Of a stretch of DNA of 64,000 nucleotides, positions 60,871 to 64,000 are shown in pieces; positions within the stretch are counted from its first letter, which is position 1; each line of letters opens with the position of its first letter. The translations under genes and the position numbers were made by a program. The stretch spans positions 29,965,943 through 30,029,942 of the forward strand of contig JABBOT010000005.1 in assembly GCA_016165875.1 (NCBI GenBank), written 5' to 3'. The stretch comes from Acanthopleura granulata (Eukaryota > Mollusca > Polyplacophora > Chitonida > Chitonidae). A model generated the notes under the pieces. It was not told the origin of the DNA. It ran no database searches and saw only the letters and a list, made by a program, of their open reading frames with translations.

Positions 60871-63800
60871 TTGTAATCCTTCCATAAAGATCAACAGACT
60901 GTCACTGTCTTGCACACACACTCTTTATTTAATCCCTATCCTGTGTGCGGTTCAAGCTGAATAGAACCAAACAAATTTCACTCTCAGATAGATGCATCAA
61001 CATGGCGAAGATGTAAACAAACATAATGTAAACAAATATGCAACGTTTACGCTACAGCTAAAGGAACAGCAACATTACGCTAGAGGAATTCAGCTTCACC
61101 ATATATTCGACCAGGGAATTGCTCTAAAAGTCAGATACACTGACATGGTATCCCTACCCTTTTGGTGTGAATTTTAGTCATGATATGAAATGTAACAACA
61201 ACATAAGCAAATATGGAAGTCAAAATCAGGAAAATACAATGGCTCAACTCACAAATTTCCTGGCAGCCTAAATCGTGTTATGAAGGATCTGTGGTCTCTA
61301 ACCCGCTATACTCCCCTACTGTAGAACTGTACTGCTCTCACTCTCCAGCCTGCCTGATAGAAATCATGTCTGTCCTAACCCCGGTATCTCCCAAAAACCT
61401 AACCACCTCGCAAAAGTTGGACATGAACAAAAAATCGGAAACGGACTTACAAGTGTGCCTACAAACCTTACACCAATGATTTAACAGATGTGGTCATGAT
61501 GCACCATAATGCCTTGAACGGAGCATATGTTCATATATCTCTACTACAACAGTGTTCACACGCGTTTTAACCATTAGAGTGCCACTGTTCATGCGCGCTA
61601 CACATCCTGTACTGTACAGTAGCATTTCTGAAATAGATTTCACTGTGATCAACAGCAAAAAGTAACCGTGAAACTTAATGGAAAACTTCAACACAAACTA
61701 TGCCAAATTTGTGGACTGCCACCAGAGAGAGACATTTTCCACAGTGCGCCTTCCCTGTGCACTTAGATTGTCACCACGTAATCAGCGGCCGACTTGATCG
61801 ATGTCTGTGGCGTTAATGCCTCTTCACAAGAGGAAATGGATTTTAAAGCCTTATCCATCAATGAATTGGCGATGTTGCAGAAATTTTATGAAAAAAAAAC
61901 AAAACAGTACCTTTGGGAGCATCAAGCAGGAGAAATGTCTAAGTTTTGGAAGTCCAAGGCTTCCGTTATTCCTTGACATTATAATTTGACCGAATTTATA
62001 TTTTGCTTTCTTTCTCCTCGGGGAAATGTTGTCCGCTGCTTGTTGAGATGCCCTTGCTTACTGGCACATTTTTCTTGAAGGCCAGGTGGCATTCACCTTA
62101 TATAAGACATCAAAAAACAGTAGCAAAATTGCAAGAGTGAATAAATACAGCAAATAAAATACTATTTAACTTGAAGCTGTTGCATCGGTCAACATATTAT
62201 ACAATCGTGCAGTTTTTAATTGAATGCTTATAGTCACATATATGACCTACTACAGCTCTGTGTCAGCACTGGCGACAGGTTGGTTTTCAGACAAACAATC
62301 TGTCAGTCAGTCAGTCATTCAATGTTTTGACGGAAGTACAAGCCGCGTGAACGTGAAACAAATAAATAACAAACAGACGGCGCACTTAGCTGAATCTAAG
62401 ACACCGACTCCGTGTCCACTGGAAAATTGAATTATCGATCCACTTGTTAAACGCTCGACTGGCATCTACCCATGATGTCCTAGGACCGTCTCTTTTCTTG
62501 TCCTTCTATCCAATTTGTTGACGGGAATACCAGAGCCCGAGGGCTGAATGTATTATTTAGGTAGGAGGTGGAAAAACGCATGCAGCGCTTGTCACCAGAG
62601 ATTAATGTCGTCTGGAATGAAGAAGGAAAAAAAGCTCTCGCATTAAAGGAAGCCCTAGCTGTCCATCACACCTCAATTACAATAACCCGTTGCTAATTTC
62701 CTACGCTGCTGAGGATGAGTGGCTATTTGTTTCACAGTGCGACCTGTGGGGAATGGGGTGCGAGATGTAACTTTGTGTCAGATTATGTGGCAACGTGATT
62801 TTAGGGATTGTGGCCAAATAGCTATGGTAAAATGCGTCTCATAATTTTCTCGATCTACATTAAGGAATTCCTTGTATATAGATTCTTATATCGCACGTTA
62901 CAATAAGGCTCGCTAAGATCTCTCTAATTGTGTTTTGCCCATACACTTGTGATACTGCACTGCTTGTTGTTTTTGTTCTAATGAAATAGAGGAATAGATG
63001 ACATCCGAATTATCATCATCAGTTTCTATTTGATCACCATCACTGTGGAATAACTACTTACAGTTTAGATTACATCGCTGGAGGTTTCATTAAAGGACAA
63101 GAGCTGTCTTAAATTCGACGTTAGATTGACTTTCAGTAATTTCTATTTGCAGTTGTCGTGGAGAGATACAGACCCGCCTAATTCGTGATTTCAGGCTCAA
63201 ATGCAAGGTTAATTGTGGGTCAGTGGTCATTTGGGGGAAGAAAACCCGGGTATTTTATTAAGCGACTGTAAATATAACCACGTTATAGATATCATTATTT
63301 TGATTGAATTTTGTTCGTACTTTGGCCTCCCCCGATGAAATGGCATTAAATGCTGGAACATTCGAGAGTCCCACTATGACCACAGCATTCAACGAGGTCT
63401 ATCGCTCAATGCCTCTTTGAAAAGTCAAATGAAAGCTTAGTGGATTTCATGATTGATGCTCTTACAACAAATTCAACAGGAGAGAACCCAAGATTAGTAT
63501 TGGCTATTCAATCAGCGCTGGAGTTATATTGGAGTTCTTGAAGATTTGTGCTTGGAGGCCATCCCAGTCTGTCAATTATATCTGTACAACATTCAGCTTC
63601 ACCGGCAAACTTAGGCATCAAATAACCACTCACAACGCACTTCATAACTTTATATTGAGGATTTTCGATTCCATTTACGTTTTTATATTTACGTCAATCT
63701 TGTGTTGTTATGAGACACACAGTGCTTATGAGTGAAAAAACAACAACAATGTAATAAAATGACGGTCAGGGGTAATACTTTGAGGAGTGTGTGAGTCAGC

Positions 63801-64000
63801 AGAACCGTGGTAGGAGGTCGACATGCCATTTCTCAACTATGCTTTATCCTTTGAATTATTAATACATTGAGAAATACGTGATGACCGCTCAATCCAATTT
63901 TTCGCTTAAAAGTGAAATTTGACATGATAACTAAGCGCAAGCCACGTTCTCTTGATACCTTAAAGTTAATGTTTTTCACAACGTATAAATCATGTTTTTC
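60871..64000. other. Flank, no gene seen
   Basis: No exon, RNA gene or repeat family that I can support. A (CAGT)n microsatellite of about five units lies near 62,302-62,322. Short plus frames (61213-61479, 61794-61976) have no recognisable domain. The stretch 62,560-62,880 is less A/T-rich and shows no open frame; it could be a non-coding conserved element, but nothing in the single sequence proves it. Confidence 0.5.

Overview
The window is eukaryotic, non-coding and repeat-dominated. It has no operons, no ribosome-binding sites and no convincing full-length protein gene; nearly all open frames are short and sit inside repeats. Several SINEs end in a tail of the form GTGAAATATT..TTGAGTACGGCGTAAA.. 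followed by (AAATA)n, and others have a tRNA-like head with a conserved GGTGT-TTCGGCAT-TTCCAGTG core. I associate these with lophotrochozoan, especially mollusc, genomes. That taxonomic call is from memory and was not searched.

Positions 1 to about 50,812 are one direct tandem array of a very long unit (about 8.3-9.7 kb when complete). Seven diverged copies follow one another head to tail. Taking TCAATCTTCTCAAGG as the phase mark, they start near 1, 8405, 14475, 16989, 26725, 34997 and 44487. Copies 1, 4, 5 and 6 are near complete. Copy 2 lacks about 3.7 kb of its middle. Copy 3 is a 2.5-kb remnant with two internal deletions. Copy 7 stops at the right edge of the array. The array runs off the left end of the window. 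Module order in a unit: a block with a minus-strand ~60-codon frame; a block open on both strands; degenerate 35-40-bp repeats; a spacer; a 47-bp minisatellite; a long spacer; a conserved ~110-bp block; a segment that exists in two unrelated versions (A in copies 1 and 6, B in copies 4, 5 and 7); in copies 4 and 5 only, a ~0.6-kb MITE-like insert; then a terminal block.

The copies are mosaics. Copy 5 shares a deletion with copy 7 on its left side, and a SINE insertion plus the MITE-like insert with copy 4 on its right side. It also carries a ~300-bp duplication resembling copy 3. Copies 2 and 6 share another local duplication. This indicates unequal exchange or gene conversion among units. 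Individual copies carry private insertions: a tRNA-SINE and a LINE 3' end (copy 2), a retrotransposon Gag fragment and a 740-bp unknown segment (copy 6), and other SINEs (copies 1, 6).

Positions 50,813-64,000 are single-copy-looking flank with SINEs near 52.1-52.4, 54.8, 56.4 and 60.4-60.9 kb, two small tandem duplications, and no gene I can support. I see no tRNA or rRNA gene and no CRISPR array. The best candidates for something undescribed are the long-unit array itself, the recurring minus-strand small frame (open in five of seven copies), and an 83-codon frame in copy 6.
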